From contig CAWDMP010000002.1 of NCBI GenBank assembly GCA_963803495.1, positions 62,001 through 126,000 on the forward strand: a DNA stretch of 64,000 nt, read 5' to 3'. The DNA comes from Persicitalea sp963803495. Its GTDB lineage: Bacteria > Bacteroidota > Bacteroidia > Cytophagales > Spirosomataceae. The notes under the pieces are model-generated. The model worked only from the letters and a program-made list of their open reading frames with translations, was not told where the DNA came from and did no database searches. Positions 45,974 through 55,544 of this stretch are shown here, in pieces; position 1 is the stretch's first letter, and each line of letters opens with the position of its first letter. Made by a program: the position numbers and the translations under genes.

Positions 45974-46696
45974 ATGCCCCGAAACACTCATTTCCAATTC
46001 AAGCGATTCCGCGTAGAGCAAGACCGTTGCGCGATGAAAGTGTGCACCGATGCTTGTGTGTTTGGGGCCTGGGCCGATCACGGGGAAGCAAACCGCATCC
46101 TCGACATAGGTACGGGTACCGGGCTGCTGGCTTTGATGACGGCGCAGCGAAGTACCTCAGCCCAAATCGACGCGGTGGAAATCGACGCCGAGGCCGCCGA
46201 ACAAGCCATAGAAAACGTAGCCAACAGCCTTTTTTCCGAGCGTATCAAAGTGGTCTTGGCCCCTGTTCAGGATTATGCGCCCAAGTACCTTTATGATTCA
46301 ATCATCGTGAACCCGCCTTTTTTTCAGGATGATTTGCGCTCACCGGATGCCGCAGTCAACCAGGCGCACCACGCCACGACGCTGAATTTTTTGGACTTGC
46401 TGACCGCTTTGGCGAGGTTGTTGGAAGAAAACGGTTGCTGGCATGTGCTGCTGCCGCCCGCTGAAAGCGAAAAATTGACGAAACTTGCAGCCGAAAAGGG
46501 CTGGAATGTGCGCTGTGAATTGATTTTATCGCACTCTGAAGACCACCCACCCTTCCGCGTCATGCGCACATTTTCGAGGCTAGAACCGAACGACAGGACG
46601 GTACTTTCGGAGTATCTTTCCATTTACGTGCCCCGCAGTACCACCCACACGTTTGCATTTCGTCAACTTTTGCAGGATTTTTACCTGAATTTCTAA
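45974..46696 (+). CDS. trmN6: tRNA1(Val) (adenine(37)-N6)-methyltransferase
   Basis: 240-aa class I SAM-dependent methyltransferase of the TrmN6 (YfiC) family, which modifies A37 in tRNA1(Val). The start MPRNTHFQFKRFRVEQDRCAMKVCTDACVFGAW is the family pattern. Motif I is ILDIGTGTGLLALM and the catalytic NPPF is at ~112 (SIIVNPPFFQDD). The ATG lies immediately after a palindrome, leaving no room for a classical ribosome-binding site other than the palindrome itself. Confidence 0.9.
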   Translation: MPRNTHFQFKRFRVEQDRCAMKVCTDACVFGAWADHGEANRILDIGTGTGLLALMTAQRSTSAQIDAVEIDAEAAEQAIENVANSLFSERIKVVLAPVQDYAPKYLYDSIIVNPPFFQDDLRSPDAAVNQAHHATTLNFLDLLTALARLLEENGCWHVLLPPAESEKLTKLAAEKGWNVRCELILSHSEDHPPFRVMRTFSRLEPNDRTVLSEYLSIYVPRSTTHTFAFRQLLQDFYLNF

Positions 46697-46703
46697 CCCG
46701 CCG

Positions 46704-47708
46704 ATGACCGACCGCCCCTTGCAAATATCCGTCCTGATCCCGCTGTACAACGAAGACGAATCGCTGCCCGAGCTCCACGACTGGATCGTCCGGGTGATGA
46801 GGGACCATACCCTATCCTACGAGATTCTATTCCTCGACGATGGCAGTAAGGACCGGTCTTGGGAAGTCATTCGGCAACTATCGGCGAAGAATCCCCACGT
46901 GCGCGGTATCCGCTTCACGCGCAACTACGGCAAAACCGCCGCCCTGCAAACGGGCTTCCAGGACGCGCGCGGTGAGGTGGTCATCACGATGGATGCCGAC
47001 TTGCAGGACAGCCCCGACGAAATCCCGGAGCTATACCGGATGATTACCGAAGAGAATTATGATCTGGTATCAGGCTGGAAACAAAAGCGTTACGACCCGA
47101 TTACAAAGACGCTGCCGACCAAACTTTTCAACGCCGCCACCCGCTCGATCTCGGACGTGAAACTACACGATTTCAATTGTGGACTTAAAGCCTACCGCAG
47201 CGATGTGGTCAAGAACATCACCATCTACGGCGAAATGCACCGCTACATCCCCGTCATTGCCAAGTGGAACGGCTATAACCGCATCGGCGAGAAAGTCGTG
47301 CAGCATCAAGCGCGCAAGTACGGTACCACCAAATTCGGGTTGGAGCGCTTCATTTATGGTTTCCTGGATTTGCTTTCCATTGCCTTCGTCAACAAGTTCG
47401 GGCGGCGGCCCATGCACTTTTTTGGCAGCCTGGGTACCCTGATGTTCTTCGTCGGGTCGCTGATTACGGTGTGGCTCATCGGTCTCAAAATCTACAACAT
47501 CGCCACCGAGCAGCCCTACCGTAACGTCACCGAAAATCCGCTTTTCTTCCTTGCCCTCACGGTCATCATTGTGGGCTCCCAATTATTTCTGGGTGGTTTT
47601 TTGGGAGAATTGTTAGTCAAGCAGTCCATCAATCAAACCGGCGACTACCTGATCGCCGACGAAGTGGGGACGCCCGAGCAGCGGGTTATTGGTACGCCTA
47701 CCAAATAA
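46704..47708 (+). CDS. Glycosyltransferase family 2, polyprenyl-phosphate type
   Basis: 334 aa, 7 bp after trmN6. The GT-A domain has ISVLIPLYNEDESLPELHDW, EILFLDDGSKDRSWEVI and the metal-binding MDADLQDSPDEIPELY. The region VSGWKQKRYDPITKTLPTKLFN and HDFNCGLKAYR is typical of DPM1/GtrB-like enzymes that move a sugar from a nucleotide to polyprenyl phosphate at the inner membrane. Two C-terminal membrane helices are at ~236-262 and ~278-302. The sugar is unknown and no envelope-polysaccharide cluster surrounds it. Confidence 0.9.
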   Translation: MTDRPLQISVLIPLYNEDESLPELHDWIVRVMRDHTLSYEILFLDDGSKDRSWEVIRQLSAKNPHVRGIRFTRNYGKTAALQTGFQDARGEVVITMDADLQDSPDEIPELYRMITEENYDLVSGWKQKRYDPITKTLPTKLFNAATRSISDVKLHDFNCGLKAYRSDVVKNITIYGEMHRYIPVIAKWNGYNRIGEKVVQHQARKYGTTKFGLERFIYGFLDLLSIAFVNKFGRRPMHFFGSLGTLMFFVGSLITVWLIGLKIYNIATEQPYRNVTENPLFFLALTVIIVGSQLFLGGFLGELLVKQSINQTGDYLIADEVGTPEQRVIGTPTK

Positions 47709-47808
47709 TACGAACTTTTAGATTTCAAAGCCGTAGGCTTGGCAGATATTTGGCTTTTAAAACACGTTTCAAACTCCTGGTTCACATTAAATAAATAATA
47801 CTTTTAAA

Positions 47809-49201
47809 ATGAAGCCCAACTTCTGGATTCTCTCAGCAATCATCTCTTTTCTGGCACAAGGTTCTTTTGCCCAAAATCTCGCTGATCGCGGGCCGTTGCG
47901 GGTCAGCGACAACCAAAGGTACTTGCAGACCGCCGACGGAAAACCGTTTTTCTGGTTAGGCGACACGGCCTGGGAATTATTTCATCGACTTAACCGGGAA
48001 GAGGCCGATAAGTACTTGAAAAAACGCGCCGAGCAGGGCTTTACGGTGATTCAGGCGGTGGCATTGGCCGAAATCGACGGCTTGCACACCCCCAACCCTT
48101 ACGGGGAAGTACCCCTGGAAAATGACGACCCGGCCAGGCCCCGTGACGCCTACTTCCAGCACGTCGACTACATCATCGACCGCGCGGCCAAAGAAGGGCT
48201 GTACATTGCCCTACTCCCCACCTGGGGCGACAAACTTTTCAAATCGGGCTGGGGCGTGGGGCCGGAGGTGTTCAACCCTGCCAACGCCAGAGCCTACGGG
48301 AAGTATATTGGGAATCGGTACAAGGATCGCAAAAACATTATATGGATTCTCGGCGGTGACCGCAATCCCCGCCATGAGCAGGATGTGGCCGTTTGGCGGG
48401 CGATGGCCACCGGCATCGCCGAAGGCGTGGGAAATAACGAAAAAGCCTTGATGTCGTTTCACCCGCAGCCGAATGCCCTGGAAGACGGCGGTTCTTCCAA
48501 ATGGTTCCATCAGGACAAATGGCTGGATTTCAATATGTTCCAGACCGGCCACTGCCGCGAAATCAATGTCTGGGACCGCATTCAGGTCGCCTACACCAAG
48601 AAGCCCACCAAACCTGTCCTGGACGGAGAACCGCTGTACGAGGATCACCCCATGTGCTTCAATGCCAAGGACCTGGGTACCTCCAGTGCTTACGATGTGC
48701 GCGAAAAAGCGTACTTCGCCCTCTTTGCCGGAGGATTCGGCCATACCTACGGCTGTCATGGCGTGTGGCAGATGTGGGCGCCGGGCCGAGAGGACATCAA
48801 CGGCCCGCACTACTATTGGTACGATGCCCTGGACCTGCCGGGCGCCAACCAAATGAAGTACGTCCGGCGGCTCATGGAATCGCGCCCGATGTTCGACCGC
48901 GTTCCCGATCAAAGTCTGATCACCGATGCCTTGCAGGAGCACAACCACATCCAGGCGACGCGGGGCAAAGACTACGCCTTCGTGTACAGCGCTCAGGGCC
49001 GTGACTTTACGGTCAATCTAGGCAAAATTTCGGGTAGTCGTTTGAACGCTCATTGGTACGATCCTCGAAACGGCGAGGTCAAAGACGGGGAGTCAATCGA
49101 GAATAAAGGGCAGAAAAAGTTCAGTCCGCCCAGTTCGGGCTACGGGCAAGGACTGGGTACTTGTGCTGGACGATGCCAGCAAAAAGTACCCAAAACCCTA
49201 G
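47809..49201 (+). CDS. Glycoside hydrolase family 140-like (DUF4038) secreted enzyme (frameshift near 3' end)
   Basis: About 463 aa. A signal peptide (MKPNFWILSAIISFLAQGSFAQ) is followed by a TIM-barrel DUF4038 domain. It begins RYLQTADGKPFFWLGDTAWELFHRL and includes YIALLPTWGDKLF, WILGGDRNPRHEQDV, PVLDGEPLYEDHPMCF and FGHTYGCHGVWQMW. A C-terminal domain starts near residue 385. Characterised GH140 members are apiosidases acting on pectin; activity here is inferred. Near 49147 a one-base shift is needed to reach the natural end DWVLVLDDASKKYPKP with TAG at 49201. A shifted reading runs to 49209. Confidence 0.85.
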
Positions 49202-49371
49202 TGCTCTGATTTTGCAGAAATTTTTTCATGAGTTAAAATCGCCCGTCCGGAGCAGATTTTAGCAAAGAAAACAGGGGTTAAGGCCGAAAAATCGAGGTAG
49301 TTTTTAGTTTGCGATGAAATCGGAAGGTTATAGTGACGGGGTTTTCTCCTTTCTACCTATAAACGCCTTCT

Positions 49372-50791
49372 ATGAAACTCAGATTCCTCTCCGCCCTTTT
49401 GCTTCTCGGGCTGTACCTGCCCCTCGCGGCTCAGACCAAACTCACCACCAATATTCCCCACCAAAAGCTGATCGAGGCCAAAAGCCCCGAGGCAGTGGGT
49501 ATTTCGCCCGAGCGCTTGCAACGGTTGGACCGGGTGATGAAAAGCTTTGTTACGGATAACAAACTACCCGGTCTTCGATGGCGATTCTGGTGCGCAACGG
49601 GCAGATCGTGTATCATCAGGCCTACGGACAGGCCGATGTAGCGACGCAGCGGCGCCATGCAAACGGACGATATTTTCCGCATTGCGTCCATGACCAAGGC
49701 CATCACGGCCACGGCGGTGATGATGCTCTACGAAGAAGGCAAATTCAGCCTCGACGATCCCATTTCGAAGTACATTCCCGAATTCAAGAATCCGACGGTA
49801 CTTACCTCCTTCCGGTTCAGCGATAGTACGTACAGGACCGAACCCGCCAAGTCCGAGATCACGATCCGGCATTTGCTGAGCCACACCTCCGGGCTGGGCT
49901 ACGGCATGATCGACGGCGACGAGCGCTTCAAGGCTATGTACCAGAAAGCGGCCATCACCGATCTGTTCACGACCGACTCGATCAGCGTCGGCGAGAGCGT
50001 CAGAAAATTGGCCAAACTTCCCCTGCATTTTCATCCCGGCGAAAAGTACTCCTACTCCGAGGGGCCGGACGTGCTAGGGTACTTTGTCGAAATCATGTCG
50101 GGCGTGAGCTTCGCCGAGTACCTGCGGATGCACCTCTTCGAACCACTGGGCATGAACGACACCTACTTCTACCTGCCCGAAGCTAAGGCCAGCCGCCTGG
50201 TCACGATCCACCGTCCGCAAAATGGCAGCTGGGCGGCCTTTCCTACTACCTTCTACGATCCCTGAGTACCCGCGCCAGGGTGCCAAAACCTTTTATTCCG
50301 GTGGCGCGGGGCTATCGTCCACGGCCAAAGACTACGCTACTTTCCTGCAAATGCTCGTCAACGGCGGTGCCTACAATGGCCAGCGTTTCCTGAGCCGCAC
50401 TACCACCGAACTCCTTACGGTCTCCAACCAATCGGGTACTTTATTCGGCGGCGAAGGCGGACCTGAGCATTTTAGCCTGGGATTCAGCGTGGTCAATCCC
50501 ATCGGCCACGACCGCGGCCTGGGCAGCGTGGGAAAATTCAAATGGGGCGGGTACTTCAACACCAACTACTTCGCCGACCCGCAGGAAAAAATCGTGGCCG
50601 TGCTGATGAAGCAAACGCGGGATGTGGGCGGCGACGATAGCGAAGCGACGTTTGTACGAATGATTTATCAGGCTTTGGATGATCAGAGGGGGAGAACCGT
50701 GAATTATATTCTTTTTGTGTGTATTCGCACGGTCGCCCGCCGCCGTTACAAACACGAGGCGATGCAACGCCCAATTACAAATTGGGGTTAG
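49372..50791 (+). CDS. Serine hydrolase of the beta-lactamase / class C family (several frameshifts)
   Basis: Secreted serine hydrolase related to class C beta-lactamases and esterases. The signal peptide is MKLRFLSALLLLGLYLPLAAQ. The nucleophile motif SxxK is FRIASMTKAITATAV, the YxN-type motif reads YSEGPDVLGYF, and HTSGLGYGM and LFEPLGMNDTYFYLP are family blocks. The late KTFYSGGAGLSSTAKDYATF is in a third frame. Frame changes are needed near 49573, 49652 and 50263. The natural C-terminus is unclear: after FVRMIYQALDD, the frame runs into an interspersed repeat (50726-50798) and stops at 50791, so the last ~25 residues are probably not original. Confidence 0.82.
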
Positions 50792-50798
50792 CGGGGAA
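50726..50798 (-). repeat. Interspersed repeat, copy a (inverted), left of the Roco gene
   Basis: Read on the minus strand, it starts TTCCCCGCTAACCCCAATTT, continues through an AATTTGTAATTGGG palindrome-like core and a GTGTTTGTAACGG block. It matches copy c (53725-53800) closely over the first ~50 bases. It overlaps the predicted tail of the serine hydrolase and lies 80 bp before the Roco ATG. Confidence 0.8.
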
Positions 50799-50877
50799 GA
50801 AGTTAGTCTGCATGAGTATTTCAAAATACTACTTACATTATTGTATATTAAAAGCAGTATCATTTGGCTGAGTTTAA

Positions 50878-53493
50878 ATGTCAGAGAATCAAACAATAGT
50901 ATTAGAAAGAATTGAAAATGCGAAAGTACAAAAGAGTTTGTCATTAGACTTGAGCGGACTTAGCATTAGAGATCTCCCTTCACAACTTGGTGAACTAACC
51001 TGGTTGTTAGAATTAAATTTATCTTTTAACAATTTGACAATCTTACCAAGTTGTATTAATAGATTAAATTCGCTTAGACATCTTGATTTGAGTTATAATT
51101 GTCTTAATCAAAATAATGGCATAGGATTTGAATATCCCTGCTATCTCCCACTTGTCTTTCTAAATTTATCTTTCAATAATTTCTCAAAAATACCTAGCGA
51201 CATTCATTACCCGTATTTTATAGAAAACGTTCTCTTAGACGGCAATGAGGTTTTAGAAGGGTTACCTGAATTTATACTGGACTTAGGGTATAAAACAATT
51301 GATTATTTTCATTCGGAATTACTAGCCTCTAAAAATGATGAAAGAATTTTCGAGGCAAAAATGTTATTTGTAGGACAAGGTGAAGTGGGTAAAACTACTT
51401 TAATGAAAAAACTAGTGGACAGTGAATTTCAAGTTGAAGTTGGGATGGAACCCACCACACATGGAATAAATATAATGCAATGGAAAGTCGAGATTCCATT
51501 GCCTGAGGACAAAGTCGTAGGATTTGATGAATATGACGAATACTTTGAATATGGTAATAGCGATTACGATGAAAATAATAGTTCAGATTATGATAGAAAT
51601 CAAGATGAAGGAGAAATTGAATTATGGAATATAAAATTATTGCAAAATGAAAATGACATATTGCAGGACGCCACTATAAATATTTGGGATTTTGGAGGTC
51701 AAGAAATTTACTATTCAACTCACCAGTTTTTTCTTACAAAGAGGTCAATATACATTTTCGTCTGGGATGCTAGGAAGGAAGAAGATAATAGGGGGTTCGA
51801 ATACTGGTTTAATACAATCAATGTATTAGGAGAAAGTAGTCCAGTATTAATTGTACAAAATAAATTGGATGTAAGGATTAAAGAAATAGATCAAAAATTA
51901 TACAAAGAAAAGTTCCCTAATATTATTGGTTTTTTTCAAGTTAGCTGTTCAAAAAATGTTGGATTAGATGAACTAAGATTTAGAATTTTTCAAGCCTTTA
52001 AAGGCTTACCTCATTTAAAAGATAGGCTTCCTAAAACTTGGATTTCAATAAGAGAAAATCTGATAGAATTAAATAAAAATTATATTGATGTTCAAGAATA
52101 CCAAAAAATTTGTTTGCGGTACGGTGTTGCAATCAAAAGGATTGATCTGTTAAGTGATTATCTTCATGATTTAGGCTATATGTTGCACTTTTGGAAAGAT
52201 GAAATTCTAAAAAACATTATTATCTTAAAACCTGAGTGGACAACTAATGCATTTTATAAACTCGTAGATTCAAATATTATTCGAAACAGCTATGGGGAAT
52301 TTTCGTTAAATAAACTTGAACATATTTGGGATTCATCAGAATACCCGAGTTCTAAGCATTTAGAACTTTTGAAGTTAATGGAGAGGTTCGAAATATGTTT
52401 TAATGTTTTATCAACATATAACTATATAATACCAGAATTGCTTAGAGCTAGTAGTCATTTTGATATTAAAGATTTTGAAAAAGATGCTGAGCTAAAATTT
52501 GAGTACAGGTTCAAATTTATGCCTTCCGGCCTAATTCCAAGATTTATTTGCAGAAACTCTCTTTACATTGATCAAAACCTGTTTTGGAAAAACGGTTTAT
52601 TAATGAATTTTGAAGACTCGAATGCACTTATTATTGGTGATTCATTGAATAGAATAATCAAAATATTTATCAAAGGGAAGTTCAAAGAATCGTTACTTGG
52701 TATAATACGAAAAGAATTTGGTGAAATATTTAGCTCTCTCAAATTCCAAAAAGAAGAGGATTTTTCTGAAATGATACCCTGCAATTGTCAAACTTGTATA
52801 AATAAATCTAGCCCTTATTTTTTCAAGTTTAGTGTTCTCAAAATGTTTCAGTCCAAAGATAAAGTTTTTATTTCTTGCCAAGAGAGCGCCGATGACGTTG
52901 AAATAGTATCTTTGATAAGGGGGTATGAAAAAAATAGAGTTAAAGAAATGGTAATAGGCCATCTACTTGTCGCTTGTTCGCAACTACAAGGTAATTTTAA
53001 ACTTATTGATAAAAAAGAAGATACTAGAAATTCTTTCGTATCCAATATTTTAAACAACAGAGGTTTACTGGCAAGAGACCAAGCAAGGTGGGGAAGTTCT
53101 CCTACGAAAAAATCACAAGGCGAGATTGATATTCGATTAGAAGAAAGTAGCGGAATGACTCTTGGAATATTTGAAGGATTAAATTTAAAACATATTGATA
53201 GCCACAAAATTCATTCACATATAGAAAAGATATTTGAGTACGACCCTAATGGTTTAGAAAGTAATTATATTATTATATATTCAGATGCAGTAGACTTTAT
53301 GGGGCTTTGGAGAAAGTACCCAGCATGTGCTGAAAATGCAAACTGTAATTATGATTTAATAGGTAGTTTTGAAGATATTTCCAGTAATTATCAAATTGGC
53401 GGTCAAATCAAAGTTGGAAGAACTAAATACAATATAAATGAGAAGCATAGTTCACTTTATCATATTTTTGTAAACATGAATTATGGTAAATAA
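50878..53493 (+). CDS. Roco-family protein: LRR, Roc GTPase, COR and C-terminal extension
   Basis: 871 aa with a markedly AT-rich sequence (about one third GC by eye) unlike its GC-rich neighbours, so probably acquired. Leucine-rich repeats cover ~15-130 (LSLDLSGLSIRDLPSQLGEL, LLELNLSFNNLTILP, LRHLDLSYNCL). The Roc GTPase has its P-loop GQGEVGKTT at 166-174, switch II DFGGQE from D271, and NKLD at 328-331; an acidic insert (~215-250) splits switch I from switch II. COR covers ~375-560 (LHDLGYMLHFWKDEIL, IIILKPEWTTNAFYKLV). A cysteine block CNCQTC is at 635-640. The last ~150 residues contain GEIDIRL (D751) and IFEGL (E766), faintly PD-(D/E)XK-like but with no lysine after the glutamate. There is no signal peptide. 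Bacterial Roco proteins are poorly understood; an NLR-like sensor or defence role is inference. Confidence 0.92.
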   Translation: MSENQTIVLERIENAKVQKSLSLDLSGLSIRDLPSQLGELTWLLELNLSFNNLTILPSCINRLNSLRHLDLSYNCLNQNNGIGFEYPCYLPLVFLNLSFNNFSKIPSDIHYPYFIENVLLDGNEVLEGLPEFILDLGYKTIDYFHSELLASKNDERIFEAKMLFVGQGEVGKTTLMKKLVDSEFQVEVGMEPTTHGINIMQWKVEIPLPEDKVVGFDEYDEYFEYGNSDYDENNSSDYDRNQDEGEIELWNIKLLQNENDILQDATINIWDFGGQEIYYSTHQFFLTKRSIYIFVWDARKEEDNRGFEYWFNTINVLGESSPVLIVQNKLDVRIKEIDQKLYKEKFPNIIGFFQVSCSKNVGLDELRFRIFQAFKGLPHLKDRLPKTWISIRENLIELNKNYIDVQEYQKICLRYGVAIKRIDLLSDYLHDLGYMLHFWKDEILKNIIILKPEWTTNAFYKLVDSNIIRNSYGEFSLNKLEHIWDSSEYPSSKHLELLKLMERFEICFNVLSTYNYIIPELLRASSHFDIKDFEKDAELKFEYRFKFMPSGLIPRFICRNSLYIDQNLFWKNGLLMNFEDSNALIIGDSLNRIIKIFIKGKFKESLLGIIRKEFGEIFSSLKFQKEEDFSEMIPCNCQTCINKSSPYFFKFSVLKMFQSKDKVFISCQESADDVEIVSLIRGYEKNRVKEMVIGHLLVACSQLQGNFKLIDKKEDTRNSFVSNILNNRGLLARDQARWGSSPTKKSQGEIDIRLEESSGMTLGIFEGLNLKHIDSHKIHSHIEKIFEYDPNGLESNYIIIYSDAVDFMGLWRKYPACAENANCNYDLIGSFEDISSNYQIGGQIKVGRTKYNINEKHSSLYHIFVNMNYGK

Positions 53494-54053
53494 TATTTGC
53501 AGAAATCAAAGATGTGTCGGCTCAACCGCTTAGCTTCGTCTGGAATTATTGTTGAATCACCTTGCGTTTGAACCGGGGCGCGTAGCCGCGATCACGAGCA
53601 AAAGGAATTACCAAAAATCCCCCGTTGTTCGGAGTGTGCTTTGATCGAGTTGTGCGTATGTCTTCCGAAGAAAGACTGCGCACTAAATATAAAAGGCCGT
53701 TTTTAACGGTCAGCTTTGGTATGTTTCCCCGCTAACCCCAATTTGCAATTGGGGTTGTATCACCTTGCGTTTGTAACGCGATCATAAGCAAAAGCAATTG
53801 CCTAATTCGTGGTTTTTTCTTCACTGACTTGTAGTATCGGAGTGCTCCTAATCCGTGGTCTGTGGTTTCACAAAGCTGTTGTATCGAAGGGTCATTTAAG
53901 GACAAAGATCACTGTTGAGTGATATGGATCCAAGGAAATTTTTTCTATAACAATTAGATGAGGGCTACCTTTAACCTATTCAAAATCAATCCATTAATAT
54001 CTAAAATCGTCAAAGAAATTGAACAAACCGTAAACAAATGAGTTTATAATCGA
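53494..54053. repeat. 560-bp intergenic region with interspersed-repeat copies b and c
   Basis: No convincing gene. Copy b (53540-53610) contains ATCACCTTGCGTTTGAACCG and the CGCGTAGCCGCGATCACGAG block. Copy c (53725-53800) starts TTCCCCGCTAACCCCAATTT, with the palindromic CCCCAATTTGCAATTGGGG, then the TTGCGTTTGTAACGCGATCA block. Copy c is inverted relative to copy a on the other side of the Roco gene. A small hairpin (GGCCGTT, TTT, AACGGTC) is at ~53695-53711. The last ~170 bp before the CIA30 gene are plain AT-rich sequence, presumably its promoter region. Confidence 0.75.
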
Positions 54054-54644
54054 ATGCGAATAGTAATATTTTTTTCAATCTTAATAATTTCTTGTATGTC
54101 CACTCAAAATAAAAATGTTAGTAGTAATGATGCCACATCTGACTCGTCTGGGGTTATACTTTACAACTTTACCGAGCAAGGGAAAGGCAAATGGCGCATA
54201 CAGAACGATGTCGTGATGGGTGGCCGCTCCGACAGCCAACTCAAGATGACGGATGATAACCACGCGCATTTCTCCGGTCGCGTTTCATTAGAAAATGACG
54301 GTGGGTTCTGTTCAATCCACCAAACTGTTGAAAAGGACCCTTACGAAATCGCTGAAAAATCGGAGGCCTTCGAACTGCGGGTCAAAGCAGATGGCAAAGA
54401 CTATGACTTTCGGGTTAGAACACCCAAAGGGCGTCATTCGTACGCTTCTAGTTTTTCTACCAAAGGTGGCGATCCATGGGAAACTATTTCTATTCCATTT
54501 GATAAAATGGAAGCCACCTACCACGGTGAGCCAGTAGATGTACCTAACTATGCGGGTGAGAATGTCGTTGAAATGCAATTGTTGATCGGTAACGGAAAAG
54601 AAGAAACCTTCGAGATCTTGATAGAATCCATAGCGGTTAAGTAA
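54054..54644 (+). CDS. CIA30 (NDUFAF1-like) family lipoprotein
   Basis: 196 aa. A short lipoprotein signal (MRIVIFFSILIISC) is followed by a Ser/Asn-rich linker. The CIA30 domain is a galactose-binding-like beta fold, with IQNDVVMGGRSDSQLKM, FSGRVSLENDGGFCSIH and DFRVRTPKGRHSYASSF. In mitochondria the family assists complex I assembly. Bacterial homologues are of unknown function and this one appears to be exported. The signal-peptide part is AT-rich and the domain more GC-rich. A perfect-stem terminator follows. Confidence 0.85.
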   Translation: MRIVIFFSILIISCMSTQNKNVSSNDATSDSSGVILYNFTEQGKGKWRIQNDVVMGGRSDSQLKMTDDNHAHFSGRVSLENDGGFCSIHQTVEKDPYEIAEKSEAFELRVKADGKDYDFRVRTPKGRHSYASSFSTKGGDPWETISIPFDKMEATYHGEPVDVPNYAGENVVEMQLLIGNGKEETFEILIESIAVK

Positions 54645-54674
54645 TATAATTAGCTCAATAGAACGCTAATTAAC

Positions 54675-54716
54675 AGTGGTTTAGAACTCGGTCGGCAGTT
54701 CTAAACCACTTTTTTT
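54675..54716 (+). terminator. Rho-independent terminator after the CIA30 gene
   Basis: AGTGGTTTAGAACT (54675-54688) and AGTTCTAAACCACT (54697-54710) form a 14-bp perfect stem with an 8-nt loop, followed by seven T. Confidence 0.92.
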
Positions 54717-54830
54717 GGGGGTGTTCTTCGGGCACTCCGAAATAAATATGTACATGCCGTCTTTGACTGCCTCATTTCCGTACTTGCTATTATTTTCAAT
54801 TCTACTATTCTTCCACCCCAATTTCCCTAG

Positions 54831-54925
54831 CCAGCCGCAATTTGCAATTAGGACGCTCGGCTGCTGTTTCATCACTTCGCGTTTGAACCGGGGCGCGTGG
54901 CCGCAATCAGTGGAAAAAGCAATTC
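54831..54925 (+). repeat. Interspersed repeat, copy d
   Basis: It begins near CAGCCGCAATTTGCAATTAG, continues CTGCTGTTTCATCACTTCGC, then the block GTTTGAACCGGGGCGCG and GGCCGCAATCA. It matches copies b and e in the last half. It ends ~10 bp before the GNAT start codon. Confidence 0.8.
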
Positions 54926-54934
54926 CGAGAAATC

Positions 54935-55433
54935 ATGGAATATAGAGAAGGAACCACTGATGATTTGAACGGAATAAAGGAACTAGCCTTAAAGTCATGG
55001 GGACAATTTCAACCCGAACTGACGCCTGAAAACTGGTCAAAGCTTCACAGTAGTCTTTCTAACGGTCAGACTTTCATAGAACTACTAAATAATTCACATA
55101 GCATACTCTACACTACTGATCAGGGCAAGATTATTGGAATGGCTTATCTTGTACCCAGTGGTAATCCAACCGACCTATTCGATAAGGGGTGGTGCTATAT
55201 CCGATACGTCACGGTTGATCCTGATTTTGGTGGGCAAGGCATAGGCAGAACGCTGACCACCCTAATGTATTGAAACAGCGAGAAAGCATGGGGAGAAGAC
55301 TGTGGCTTTACATACTTCTGAAATGATGCACATAGTCAGACATCTGTACGAGCTTCTGGGCTTCACTATTCTAAAAGAGATTCCTCCACGACAAGGGAAG
55401 CGATATTGGCTTTATAAGCTTGATCTTACTTAA
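54935..55433 (+). CDS. GNAT family N-acetyltransferase (one frameshift)
   Basis: About 165 aa when repaired. The first frame runs from MEYREGTTDDLNGIKELALKSW to the acetyl-CoA-binding motif DPDFGGQGIGRTLTTLM (the R/Q-x-x-G-x-G/A loop), stopping at 55273. A one-base shift near 55267 continues IETARKHGEKTVALHTSE, then IVRHLYELLGFTILKE and the stop at 55433, completing the fold. The substrate is unknown. Base composition is intermediate between the Roco gene and the GC-rich genes. The ATG follows closely after repeat copy d. Confidence 0.82.
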
Positions 55434-55544
55434 TCAAACCCGTCTTAAGGTCACTGGGCATCTATACCGTAGCGTATCGCAAGTATAAAACGCCAGCATC
55501 TTCCCTTTACAGAAGTCCATCCTATTTATCTATCTTTTTTCTAC

